Source: Candidatus Thiodictyon syntrophicum
GTDB taxonomy: Bacteria; Pseudomonadota; Gammaproteobacteria; Chromatiales; Chromatiaceae
Direction: 5' to 3'
DNA length: 64,000 nt
Assembly: GCF_002813775.1 (NCBI RefSeq)
Contig: NZ_CP020370.1
Coordinates: 3,435,501-3,499,500 of the forward strand
Each line of letters opens with the position of its first letter. Position 1 is the first letter of the stretch. A model generated the notes under the pieces. That model was not told the DNA's origin. It saw only the letters and a list, made by a program, of their open reading frames with translations, and did not search any database. This document shows, in pieces, positions 1 through 9,200 of this stretch. Made by a program: the position numbers and the translations under genes.

Positions 1-1166
1 AACGCCATCCGGACCTGGGCCTGCGCTCACTGGTGGTGAGCGAGGCCGGGGCCTCGGTCTATTCGGCCTCCGAATTCGCCTCCAAGGAACTGCCGGATCT
101 CGACGTATCGCTGCGCGGTGCGGTCTCTATTGCGCGCCGGCTCCAGGACCCCCTGGCGGAACTGGTCAAGATCGAGCCCAAGGCGATCGGTGTCGGTCAA
201 TACCAGCACGACGTGAACCAGGGCCGGCTCGCCCGCACCCTGGAGGCGGTGGTGGAGGACTGCGTGAACGCCGTCGGGGTCGATCTCAATACCGCCTCGG
301 TGCCGTTGCTGACCCAGGTTTCGGGGCTCAATCGCGGTCTCGCCGAGCATATCGTCGCCTTCCGCGAGGCCAATGGCGCCTTCACCAACCGCAAGCGACT
401 CATGGCCGTGCCGCGCTTCGGCGACAAGGCCTTCCAATTGAGCGCCGGCTTCCTGCGCGTGCCGGACGGGGACGAACCGCTGGACGCCTCCGCCGTCCAT
501 CCGGAGGCCTATCCGGTGGTGCGCCGTATCTGTGAGCGGGCGGGCAAGGGCATCCGCGACCTGATCGGCGATGTCGCCACCCTGCGTCGTCTGGAGCCCA
601 AGGACTTCATCGATGAGTCCTTCGGGCTGCCGACCGTCCAGGATATCCTGAGTGAACTGCAGAAGCCCGGTCGCGACCCCCGCCCCGAATTCAAGGCGGC
701 CGAGTTCAAAGAGGGCGTGGAGACGCTCAAAGACCTGGAACCCGGGATGATCCTGGAGGGCGCCGTGACCAACGTCACCAACTTCGGCGCCTTCGTCGAC
801 ATCGGCGTCCACCAGGACGGCCTGGTGCACATCTCCATGCTCGCCGATCGCTTCGTAAAAGACCCCCACGAGGTGGTCAAGTCCGGCGACCTGGTCAAGG
901 TCAAGGTGCTGGAGGTCGATTTGCCGCGCAAGCGGATTGCGCTCTCCATGCGCCTGTCGGAGCCCACGCCGCAGCGTGCCGAGGCCGGCGCCGGGGAGCG
1001 CCCGGAGCGCACCGCACCACGGCGTGATCAGCCGCGGCAGGGGGAGCAGGCGCGCCGCCCGCGCGACGACCGGCGTGCGCCGACTCAGCGTCAGCCGTTA
1101 GAGCAACAGCAGCCGCCCGCCAACAGTGCTTTCGCGGCGGCCTTTGAGAAGGCGAAGAAGGGGTGA
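1..1166 (+). CDS. tex: Tex-family transcription accessory protein, 3' part
   Basis: C-terminal 387 residues of a Tex/YqgF-type RNA-binding protein; the frame is open from base 3, so the start lies outside the window. Visible residues about 95-155 hold helix-hairpin-helix material ([20 protein letters not shown]) and about 245-320 hold an S1 RNA-binding domain ([30 protein letters not shown]). The tail after the S1 domain is rich in Arg, Gln and Pro, a low-complexity extension common in proteobacterial Tex. Tex is a cytoplasmic nucleic-acid-binding factor linked to transcription. The identification is firm; only completeness is unknown. Confidence 0.95.
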   Translation, partial: RHPDLGLRSLVVSEAGASVYSASEFASKELPDLDVSLRGAVSIARRLQDPLAELVKIEPKAIGVGQYQHDVNQGRLARTLEAVVEDCVNAVGVDLNTASVPLLTQVSGLNRGLAEHIVAFREANGAFTNRKRLMAVPRFGDKAFQLSAGFLRVPDGDEPLDASAVHPEAYPVVRRICERAGKGIRDLIGDVATLRRLEPKDFIDESFGLPTVQDILSELQKPGRDPRPEFKAAEFKEGVETLKDLEPGMILEGAVTNVTNFGAFVDIGVHQDGLVHISMLADRFVKDPHEVVKSGDLVKVKVLEVDLPRKRIALSMRLSEPTPQRAEAGAGERPERTAPRRDQPRQGEQARRPRDDRRAPTQRQPLEQQQPPANSAFAAAFEKAKKG

Positions 1167-1298
1167 GATTGAGGCTAACGGCGATGTGGGGTTGTCAGTC
1201 ACCCCCGAAACATGAAAGCCCCCGGCGGGAGCGGCTTTCACGGTAACCCGACTTACGCGATTCTTCTCTGCGTCTCCGCGTCTCTACGTCGCGACCAG

Positions 1299-1386
1299 AA
1301 GCCCTGAAGGGGCGTAACATACCAGCCCAGGGCAACGCCCTGGGTTGGTCGGTTAAGGACGATCAGCCCTGAAAGGGCGTGACATT
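1299..1386. repeat. interspersed GCCCTGAAGGGGCGT-type palindromic repeat
   Basis: Two related palindromic units (AGCCCTGAAGGGGCGTAACA and AGCCCTGAAAGGGCGTGACA) flank an inner palindrome around CCCAGGGC/GCCCTGGG. The unit sits in the 249-base gap between tex and the small antitoxin gene. Just upstream, at 1212-1239, a stem of GAAAGCC/GGCTTTC without a T-run could end tex transcription. No coding potential is seen here. Such units recur in large environmental genomes. Confidence 0.6.
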
Positions 1387-1415
1387 CAATGTTAATGCAG
1401 GAGTACCGTTCACCC

Positions 1416-1637
1416 ATGCAAGTCACCACTGGTACGGTCGTAGCCGGGAAAATCGTCGTCGAGGGCCTTTGCCTTGCAGAGGGTTCCGTCGTCGCCGTCA
1501 TCTCCCGAGAACCCGATGAGTCCTTTAACCTATCGGCTGAGGACGAAAATGAACTGCTCGCTGCCATGGCGGAGATTGAGCGGGGTGAATTCATTTCGCA
1601 AGACCAACTTCTTGATAGCCTGCGTAATGATCATTGA
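1416..1637 (+). CDS. small antitoxin-like protein
   Basis: A 73-residue protein beginning MQVTTGTVVAGKIVVEG. It resembles small antitoxins that accompany RelE/ParE toxins: an N-terminal V-x-G-K-I-V-V-E-G beta segment, a SREPDESF middle and an acidic helical tail with E-LLAAMAEIERGE. The start at 1416 was chosen over an in-frame ATG at 1389 because the family starts close to the VATGTVV segment; a CAGGAG lies upstream at 1398-1403. No toxin gene follows; the next frame is a DUF29 remnant. It is therefore probably an orphan antitoxin. The family assignment is from pattern memory. Confidence 0.55.
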   Translation: MQVTTGTVVAGKIVVEGLCLAEGSVVAVISREPDESFNLSAEDENELLAAMAEIERGEFISQDQLLDSLRNDH

Positions 1638-1820
1638 TCGCGAGTTGGCGACCAAGTCCTCAAGGGAGGGCTTTCGGAATTGATCGCGGTTGCCTACGAC
1701 GATGCGGTCCTTCTGGCGGCGCGCGAGACGGGGCTTGCCGAGGCCGCGTTTCCGGCCTCCTGCCCCTGGACATTTCAGGAAATGATGGACGACGGATTCC
1801 GGCCCGACCCGTCGGCTTGA
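1638..1820 (+). pseudogene. DUF29 family protein, C-terminal remnant
   Basis: The frame ending at 1820 encodes AVLLAARETGL followed by CPWTFQEMMDDGFRP, which matches the conserved end of DUF29 proteins (A-x-x-ETGL, FPxxCPWTxxQ). The frame is closed by a TGA at 1635-1637 upstream, so only about 60 codons remain of a family that is normally about 150 residues. A TTG at 1680 or an upstream non-ATG codon would be needed to start translation. I read it as a decayed fragment. Confidence 0.5.
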
Positions 1821-1873
1821 CTCCACCGGACCCTTAAGGCAGGTTCAGCGGTTTGACGTCGCACCCTTAAGCC

Positions 1874-3313
1874 ATGGACCCGACCCCCCCCGATCTCCCG
1901 GCCCTCCCGCGCCCCCTGCCCGCCCTGCGTCACGATAGCGCGCGTCGGCGCCGCGTGGACCTGCGCGCCGTCGTGGCACTGGCCGCCCCGCTGTTCCTGA
2001 ACAGCGGCATCCAGGCGGTGCTCAATCTGACCGACACCTGGTTCCTGGGCCGCATCTCCACCGACGCTATCGCCGCGGTTGGCGGGGTCTACTGGTTCGT
2101 CATCGTACTGATCCTGCTGTTCGGCGGGGTGGCCATCGCGGTCCAGACCCTGGTCGCCCAGGCCTACGGCGCCGGTGACCGCCTGGGGGTGGCGCAGACG
2201 GTCTGGAGCGGGCTCTGGGTCGTGCTGGCCACCAGTCCGCTCTTCGTGCTCGCGGGGTTGGCGGGCGGCTGGCTCCTGGCCCCGGTGCAACTCCCGCCGG
2301 CGGTCGAGACCCTGGCCCTGGACTTCTGGTTTCCGCGCGTCGCCGGGGCCATGGGCGGGGTGGCACTCTGGTGCATCACCAGTTTCTTCAACGGGATCGG
2401 GCGCACCGGGGTCACCCTGGCCCTGATGGTCTTAGTCGGTGTGACCAATGCCGTATTGAATCAGGTCCTGGCGCTCGGCCTCGGGTTCGGGGTGGCTGGG
2501 GTCGCCTGGGCCACCACCACGGCCCAGGTGGTCGGCTTTATCGCCGGACTCTGGATCTTCCTGGGTCCGCGTGTGCGCCGCGAATTCGCGAGCCATCGTT
2601 GCTGGCGGCCCCGGTGGGTCCCCATGGGTCGCGCCCTGGCGCTGGGGCTGCCCATGGGCCTGCTGCCGGCCGCCGACCTGATCGCCACCGGGTGCTTCCA
2701 ACTCATGATGGTCGAACTGGGCTCGGTCGCCGGGGCGGCGACCCAGATCACCATCATGATGACCTCCATCGCCTACATGCCGGCGATCGGTATCGCCAGC
2801 GCGGGCACCACCCTGGTCGCCCAGTCCATCGGGGCCGGGGATCGGGACTGGGCGCGGCGCGTCGGCAACACGGCGATCGGGCTCACGGTGGCCTACATGG
2901 GCCTGATCAGCCTGGTGCTGGCCCTCGCCGGACCCTGGTCCATGCCGCTCTTCGTCAACCCGGCGGACGCCGATGCCGCGGCCGTGGTGCAGACCGCCGC
3001 CCTCCTGATCTGGCTCGGGGCCGCCTACCAGGTCTTCGACGGGCTGAACCTCGGCTGCGGCTTTGCGCTGCGCGGGGCCGGGGACGTGCGGGTGCCGGCC
3101 CTGCTGACGGTGCTCCTGTCCTGGCTCGGCTTCCTGCCGCTCGTGCATATGCTGGCCTTCGCCCCCGGCGCGGGCTGGGTGCCGGGCCTGCCCCAATTCG
3201 GCCTCGGCGCCCTGGGCGGCTGGATCGGCCTCCTGGCCTATGTCGCTGTGCTGGGCAGCATGATGGCGTGGCGCTGGCGTTCGGGGGCCTGGCGGCGCAT
3301 CGAGCTGCGGTAG
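1874..3313 (+). CDS. MATE family multidrug/Na+ efflux transporter
   Basis: A 479-residue inner-membrane protein with the two-bundle layout of MATE exporters: an N-terminal half starting LAAPLFLNSGIQAVLNLTDTW, the VAQAYGAGDR loop, and a second half with VAQSIGAGDRDWARR at the matching position. About 12 hydrophobic segments can be counted. It should extrude organic cations or drugs in exchange for Na+ or H+. The cytoplasmic N terminus is Pro/Arg rich. The last 132 bases recur as a fragment at 5871-6002. Substrate cannot be told from sequence. Confidence 0.93.
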   Translation: MDPTPPDLPALPRPLPALRHDSARRRRVDLRAVVALAAPLFLNSGIQAVLNLTDTWFLGRISTDAIAAVGGVYWFVIVLILLFGGVAIAVQTLVAQAYGAGDRLGVAQTVWSGLWVVLATSPLFVLAGLAGGWLLAPVQLPPAVETLALDFWFPRVAGAMGGVALWCITSFFNGIGRTGVTLALMVLVGVTNAVLNQVLALGLGFGVAGVAWATTTAQVVGFIAGLWIFLGPRVRREFASHRCWRPRWVPMGRALALGLPMGLLPAADLIATGCFQLMMVELGSVAGAATQITIMMTSIAYMPAIGIASAGTTLVAQSIGAGDRDWARRVGNTAIGLTVAYMGLISLVLALAGPWSMPLFVNPADADAAAVVQTAALLIWLGAAYQVFDGLNLGCGFALRGAGDVRVPALLTVLLSWLGFLPLVHMLAFAPGAGWVPGLPQFGLGALGGWIGLLAYVAVLGSMMAWRWRSGAWRRIELR

Positions 3314-3712
3314 GTTGTGCCGCAACACAAGGGGCGAAGCCATCAAGGCGGGACGGGGCTCGAGCCGGACGGGGTATGCCCCATCCACCGCGGCGGGACG
3401 GGGCATTCGCCCCGTCCCGAACGTTTGATCCGTGGCCGACCGTTGATTGGAACCGGCAGGTTCGGAGAAAACGTTTCGGACGGGGCGAATGCCCCGTCCG
3501 GCCCATGATTGAACGTCCGTCGCCCAAGCCGGAATCCGTCCCGCCATGTGTCCAACCATCTGGCGTATCATCCCCCAAGACGTGGGCTGATACCGGGGAC
3601 CTTGATCATCGTTCCGGCCTTCAGCCTCGCCGACGTTGCCCGCCGAGCCCGCCCGTGCAACACTTCGGACCAGCCCGTCCCGTCAATTCATCGGCCTGTG
3701 CGCCCCACCGCC
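3314..3712. repeat. intergenic stretch with GGGGCATTCGCCCC palindromes
   Basis: This 399-base gap holds two copies of a palindrome GGACGGGGCATTCGCCCCGTCC-like unit, one centred near 3406 and one with the inverse orientation near 3490. It also holds one copy (3599-3620) of the CCTTGATCAT-CCGGCC motif that forms a full hairpin at 48322-48380. Related GGACGGGGCGAATGCC units are at about 4529 and 12628. No convincing gene is present. Confidence 0.55.
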
Positions 3713-4492
3713 ATGCCCCGCCCCCCACGCCGACGTCCACGCCCGCGCCCCTCCGCCCGGCGGGCGCGGGCGCCGCAGGACGGCTCCTACAAACACCTGT
3801 TCTCCCACCCCGAGATGGTCGAGGGCCTGCTGCGCGACTTCGTGCAAGAGGACTGGCTGGCGCTGATCGACTTCAGCACCCTGGAGAAACAGGGCGGCAG
3901 CTATGTCACCGACGACCCGCGCGAGCGCGAGGATGACATCATCTGGCGGGTGCGCGTGGCCGGGGAATGGCTCTATGTGTACCTGCTGATCGAATTCCAG
4001 AGCCAGGTGGACCCCTGGATGGCGGTGCGGGTGATGGTCTACACCGGGTTGCTGTATCAGGACCTGATCAAGAGCGGGGCTGTGGCGGCGGGCCAACACC
4101 TGCCCCCGGTGTTCCCGCTGACGGTCTGGTTCGCGCGGGTCTTGCTGAGGCGCCTGCTGCCGGGCGAGAATTTGCCGCAACTGCACGATTTAAGGGAGGT
4201 CGAGACGATGCTTTCCGAACACGTTGATGAGTGGACGCAGAAGTGGAAGCGGGAAGGCTTGCGGGAAGGCAAGCGGGAAGGTGAGCTGACGGGCAAGCTG
4301 GAAGGCAAGCGCGATGCGCTGAAACGCCTGCTCCGGGTCCGTTTTGGTGATCTGCCGCCCTGGGCGCAGGCGCGTATCGACGCGGCGACCTTGGGCCAGT
4401 TGGACGCCTGGCTGGACGGCCTCTTCCAGGCCGCGACCCTGGATGTCCTGCTCGGCGCCCAGCCGCCGCAGTCGCGCCCACCCGCGGGTTGA
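3713..4492 (+). CDS. Rpn family recombination-promoting nuclease/putative transposase
   Basis: A 259-residue protein of the Rpn (PD-(D/E)XK transposase-like) family. It has the opening DGSYKHLFSHPEMVEGLLRDF, the FVQEDW segment, IIWRVRVAGEWLYVYLLIEF with the nuclease core E-x-Q (LIEFQS), and a C-terminal part with Lys/Glu/Gly repeats (REGKREGELTGKLEGKR). The start at 3713 gives the usual short basic lead-in; longer upstream in-frame starts would translate repeat DNA. Rpn proteins cut DNA and promote RecA-independent recombination, which fits its place inside a duplicated unit. Its last 86 bases recur at 12506-12591. Confidence 0.85.
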   Translation: MPRPPRRRPRPRPSARRARAPQDGSYKHLFSHPEMVEGLLRDFVQEDWLALIDFSTLEKQGGSYVTDDPREREDDIIWRVRVAGEWLYVYLLIEFQSQVDPWMAVRVMVYTGLLYQDLIKSGAVAAGQHLPPVFPLTVWFARVLLRRLLPGENLPQLHDLREVETMLSEHVDEWTQKWKREGLREGKREGELTGKLEGKRDALKRLLRVRFGDLPPWAQARIDAATLGQLDAWLDGLFQAATLDVLLGAQPPQSRPPAG

Positions 4493-4753
4493 GTGGTATC
4501 GGCGCGGTCTGGTCCGGTGCTTCGGGCCGGACGGGGCGAATGCCCAATGCCGTTAAGTTCAGCGCTGCCGGCTCCCAGGCTCCGGCGTCACTGCTATTGA
4601 GTTAAGCCGCAATGGCTACTGGGGGCGCCGCACCCTAGTGCGGCGCCGCCTCTGCTCAACCCACACTGGCGGGGCTGTCGGCGAGAGCGCGCCGCACTGG
4701 GGTGCGGCGCTCCCAGGCCGGGCCGCCCCGCGGGGCGGGCGGCCGGTCGGACA

Positions 4754-5833
4754 TCACCCGTCTACCGACTCGGTCCCTGAACCATCCGGCGCCGCGGCGC
4801 GGCGCAGGCAATGGATGGTGACCTCCGGCGGGCAGTTGAAGCGTGCCGCGATGATGCTGCTGCCGGCCCCGCGGGAGGTGTAGCCCTGCATCCGGCGCCA
4901 GCGCCAGGCGCCGGCACGCACGCGCTGCGGGGCGCGGGAGTGGCTGATCAGGGCGAAACCGCCGGGCAGACAGATCTGGCCGCCGTGGGTGTGGCCGCAG
5001 AGCATGAGGGCGAACCCCAGGCTGGCCGCCGCGCGAAAGGGCTCCGGGGCATGGGCCAGCAGGATCGCGGGGGCGTCGGGCGGGATGGCGGCGGCGGCGG
5101 CCTCCAGGTTGTGGGTGCGGTAGCGGTTGGGGTCGTCGATCCCGGCGAGGAAGACCCGCTCGCCGCCGCGCTCGATGGGCAGGGACTCGTTGATCAGCAG
5201 GCGGATGCCCAGGGCCTCGATCGGCGGAACCATCTCGATGCTGTCGTTGTTGCCCAGGACGGCATAAATGGGTCCGTGCAGGTGGGGGCGCAACTGGGCC
5301 AGGGCGGCGAGGGCCGGCTCGCAGGGGCCGGCGGCCGAGGCGCAATAGTCGCCGGTCACGACGCACAGGTCATAGCTGAGGGGGCGCACGCGCGCGATGA
5401 TGGCCTGGAGGATCGCCGCGTCCAGGTCGAGGTGCAGATCGGAGAGGTGCAGGATACGCAGGCCGTCAAAGGGGCCGGGCAGGGCGGCGATGGGCACCGT
5501 GCGTTCGACCAAGGCAAGCGTGGTGGCGTTACGCCGGCCGCGGGCGGACAGGCCGCTGCCGCGCACGCCCAACTCGATCAGGAGGTGGGTCAGGCGGTAG
5601 CGCTCCAGACCCAGGAAGCGGTAGCGATGCGCCCCGATGCTGTCGCGATAGTCCTGCTCCAGGCCCCGGCGCATCCTCACCAGGCAGGCGCCGAGGCGTC
5701 CGGCCAACGGGTCGGGGGCCCGGTTCGGGCCGGTCGGGGCCGGCGGATCGACCGGCGCGGCCGGCTCCGACGGATGGTGGACGGTGGCGATCGGCCCCCC
5801 CGGGGTCGTGGCCGCGGATGCTGCTCGGTTCAT
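4754..5833 (-). CDS. metallophosphoesterase, copy 1
   Basis: A 359-residue calcineurin-like phosphoesterase of the YkuE/YaeI type. Metal-binding blocks are all visible in order: LHLSDLHLD, VTGDY, LGNND (usually GNHD), LLAHAPE and LCGHTHGGQI. The first roughly 100 residues are a Pro/Ala-rich and amphipathic lead-in without a signal peptide. It is predicted to hydrolyse a phosphoester, possibly of lipid A-type or nucleotide substrates; the substrate is unknown. It is convergent with the Rpn gene and differs from copy 2 (12856-13935) at only about nine residues, nearly all in the first half. Confidence 0.9.
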   Translation of the reverse strand: MNRAASAATTPGGPIATVHHPSEPAAPVDPPAPTGPNRAPDPLAGRLGACLVRMRRGLEQDYRDSIGAHRYRFLGLERYRLTHLLIELGVRGSGLSARGRRNATTLALVERTVPIAALPGPFDGLRILHLSDLHLDLDAAILQAIIARVRPLSYDLCVVTGDYCASAAGPCEPALAALAQLRPHLHGPIYAVLGNNDSIEMVPPIEALGIRLLINESLPIERGGERVFLAGIDDPNRYRTHNLEAAAAAIPPDAPAILLAHAPEPFRAAASLGFALMLCGHTHGGQICLPGGFALISHSRAPQRVRAGAWRWRRMQGYTSRGAGSSIIAARFNCPPEVTIHCLRRAAAPDGSGTESVDG

Positions 5834-5870
5834 GGCGTGGGTCCTGTCATGGGGTCATGCACATCATTTC

Positions 5871-6002
5871 CCGGGCCTGCCCCAATTCGGCCTCGGCGCC
5901 CTGGGCGGCTGGATCGGTTTGCTCGCCTATGTCGCGGTGCTCGGCAGTATGATGGCATGGCGCTGGCGTTCGGGGGCCTGGCGGCGTATTGAACTGCGGT
6001 AA
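5871..6002 (+). pseudogene. MATE transporter C-terminal fragment (duplicate)
   Basis: These 132 bases repeat the last 44 codons of the MATE gene (3182-3313) through the stop codon, with mainly silent changes (for example GLL-AYVAVLGSMMAWRWRSG kept in frame). No start or membrane domain precedes it. It marks the beginning of the second copy of the 2.69-kb tandem unit, whose middle is missing. Confidence 0.85.
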
Positions 6003-6044
6003 GTCGCGCATCGACACCCTTACCGAACGTTCCCACGGACCGAG

Positions 6045-6105
6045 CGTCGTTGTCGTGGTCGTGGTCGTGGTCGGATTGTTCGATAACGACAACGACAACG
6101 ACAAC
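6045..6105. repeat. GTCGTG/AACGAC hexamer inverted array
   Basis: About four GTCGTK hexamers (6045-6072) are followed, after a short GATTGTTCGAT spacer, by about four AACGAC hexamers (6084-6105). The two halves are nearly complementary and could form a long hairpin ahead of the kinase gene. The rest of the 466-base gap (5834-6299) holds only the MATE fragment and plain intergenic DNA. Role unknown; terminator or regulatory hairpin are both possible. Confidence 0.5.
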
Positions 6106-6299
6106 GTACCCGGGATCTCGGTCACCACATCAGTTCTGATCGCACCCCACGAGGTGGCTACGATTGTCCAAGCAAGTTCACCGCACTACACTCTACAGGG
6201 CCTTGCCATCAGCGGTAGAGGGTGCAGCATGAAAGAAAACGGTTTCGCGGCGATGTCTTCTCCCGGCTCAGCGACCGACGTCCCCCCCCGCAACCCGCA

Positions 6300-9200
6300 A
6301 TGAACCAGGGGCGTGCGCAGTGGGTCGTCGGCATCGGCTCATCGGCCGGCGGGCTGGAGGCGATGCGGCCGCTGGTGCGCGAACTGCGGCCGGCCGGCCT
6401 GGCGACCTACATCGTCGCCCAGCACTTTCCGCGCGCCAGCGCGGACAACCTGACCGAGATCCTCGGTCGCGACTGTCCGCTGCGGGTCAAACGGATCGAG
6501 GACGGGGAGCCGCTGCGGCCGGACCAGGTGTTCGTGACGCCCCCGGGGCGTCATGTCGAGGTTCGGGACGGACGGCTGCGTCTGTTGGAGCCGGGCGCCG
6601 ACGCCGGCGTGGTGCCCTCGATCGACACCCTGTTCGAGTCTCTGGCACAAGGCTACGGTGTCCACGCGGTCGGGGTGCTCCTCTCCGGCACCGGCCATGA
6701 CGGGACGCGCGGCGCCGAGGCCATTCGCCGCGCCGGGGGCCGGGTCCTGGTGCAGCGCCCGGATAGCGCCGCCCAGGGCGGCATGGCCCAATCCGCGCTC
6801 ACCGCGGGCCTCGCCAACGATTCACTGGCCCCGCAAGACCTCGCCGCCTGGCTCAATACCATCGACGAGGAACCGGCGGGGGACCAACCCGCGGCGACGG
6901 CCCTGACCGAGATCGATGACCAGACCCTGAAGGAACTGCTGACGCTGGTCGCCGCGGCGAGCCAGACCGACTTCAGCCGTTACAAGGAGGCCACGCTGCG
7001 GCGACAAGTCCTGCGCCGCATGGGCGCCCTGCGTCTCGCCTGCCCGTCGGACTATCTGAGGTTCATGCGCGCCAATCCGGACGAGGCGCTGGTCCTGCGG
7101 CAGCACTTCATGATCTCGGTCAGCGCCTTCTTTCGCGACCCCGGGGTCTTTGCCGCCTTGCGCGGCGTCCTTGGTGCCCTGGTCGCGGCCGCCCGGCCGC
7201 CGGGGCCGATCCGCGTCTGGGTGCCCGGCTGCGCGGGCGGCGAGGAGGCCTATTCCATCGCGGCCATCCTGGCCGATCTGCTGGGGGAGCGTCTACCGCA
7301 GGTGGGGGCCCAGGTCTTTGCGACCGATCTCGATGCGCAGGCGATTGCGGCGGCGCGCGCCGGGGTCTATCCGCGGACCCGCCTCGAGGGCCTGGACGCC
7401 GGGCTGTGCGAGCGGTTCTTTGTCGAGGGACGCGATGCGCTGCGGGTGTCCAAGACGCTGCGCGAACTGTGTGTGTTCGCCGAGCACGACCTGCTGCGTC
7501 ACCCGCCCTTCACCCACATGGACCTGGTGAGTTGCCGTAATGTACTGATCTATTTCAGTGCCGCGCTTCAGGAGGAGTTGTATGCCAAGTTTCACTATGC
7601 CCTGAACCCGGGCGGGCTGTTGCTGCTGGGCAAAGCCGAGTGCGGCGAGACCGTCAGCCGGCTGTTTGAGCCGGTGGACCTGGAGAGTCGCATCTACCGC
7701 CGGCGCGACCTACCCACGCCGCCCCTGGCGCACCGACACTGGGGCGGCGCGGCGTCCCGGTTCGCGGAGCCGTCCCGGCCCCCTGCGGAGGTGCGAACCA
7801 GGGACACCGAGGGCACGATGCACGCGCTGCTGGTGCAGCACTACGCCCCCCCCAGCGTGCTGGTCAATGAGCGCTTGCAGGCCTTGCACTTCCACGGCCA
7901 GGTCCAGCGGTATCTGAACCTGGTCCAGGGGCAGGCCGATCTATCCGTAGTAGCGCTCAGTCTGCCGGCCCTGCGCAGTGAGGTGCGCACGACGGCGCAC
8001 CTTGCCCTCCTGCAGGGCGAGGGCGAGGTGCGTGGCCGACCCACGCCGGTAACAATCGACGGACAGACGGTGATGGTGCAGGTGGTGGTGCGTCGCACTG
8101 AGCCGCGGGCAGCGGTACTCACCTTGAGTTTCGAGGAGCAACCGGTACCGGGGGTCCCGGCGGCGGAGCCGAATGGGACCGGGCCGTCCATCGCCGATGA
8201 ATTACTCCTCGAACTGCAGGCGACGCGCGGCCATCTGCACGCCATCATCGGCGAGTTGGAGTCGTCCAACACCGACCTGCAATCACTGAACGAGGAGCTG
8301 CAGGTCTCCACCGAGGAACTCCAGTCGACCAATGAGGAGTTGCAGGCCGGCAACGAGGAGCTCAGCACCCTCAACGACGAACTGCAGTTCAAGACCAACG
8401 AGTTGGCCAGTGTCAACGACCTCCTGGACAGCATCCAGAACTCGATTCAACTCGCGTTGGTGGTGGTGGACGAGCAGTTCCGGGTCCGACGCTTCAATGC
8501 CCTGGCCGTGCGTATCTTCGGGTTGGTGCCCGACGACCTGGGTCATAGTCTGGCCGGGATTCCGTGCACCCTCACCCTGCCGAGGCTGCGCCAACAGGTG
8601 GAGACCGTGGTCGCCGGCGGGTCGCCGCTGGTGCAGCGGGTCAGCCAGCAGGGGCGGGACTACCTGATGCAGATCGCACCCCATCTCGATGCGGCCGGTC
8701 AACGTATCGGTGCCGTCCTCACCTTCGCGGACATCTCCGAGCTGACCCGCGCCGAGGCCCAGCGGATCGAGGCCGAGGAGCGCTTCCGGCTCTTCATGGA
8801 CCACAGCCCGGCGATCGCCTGGATCAAGGACGCCGACGGGCGTCACATCTATCTCAGCCGGACCTTCGAGCAGCGTTTCGGCGTCCGGTTGGAGAACTGG
8901 CGCGGCAAGACGGATGCCGAGCTCGGGACGGCGTCCGCGGCAGACACCTTGTGGCGGGCGGATCGGGAGGCGCTGGCGGCCGGTCTGCCGGTCGAGCGGG
9001 AAGACGAAACCCTGGACCCGGATGGTCGGGTCCGCATCTGGCACAGCATCAGCATCCCCTTCTGCGATGCGGCCGGGCGCTCTTACGTGGGTGGTATCGG
9101 CATCGATATGACCGAGCGCAAGCGTGCCGAGTTGGCGCTCGCCGCCAGTGAGGCCCGCTACCGTGCCCTGGTGGAGACCAGTTTCGACTGGATGTGGGAG

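Larger units (their letters stand above)
3182..5870. repeat. tandem duplication unit 1 (MATE end, Rpn, phosphoesterase)
   Basis: The sequence from 3182 reappears at 5871 with a constant offset of 2689, through the MATE stop codon. The later part of the unit, from the end of the Rpn gene through the phosphoesterase promoter (4407-5856), reappears at 12506-13958. This is best explained by a head-to-tail duplication of a unit of about 2.69 kb. The second copy then lost its middle and received about 6.5 kb of signalling genes. Confidence 0.75.
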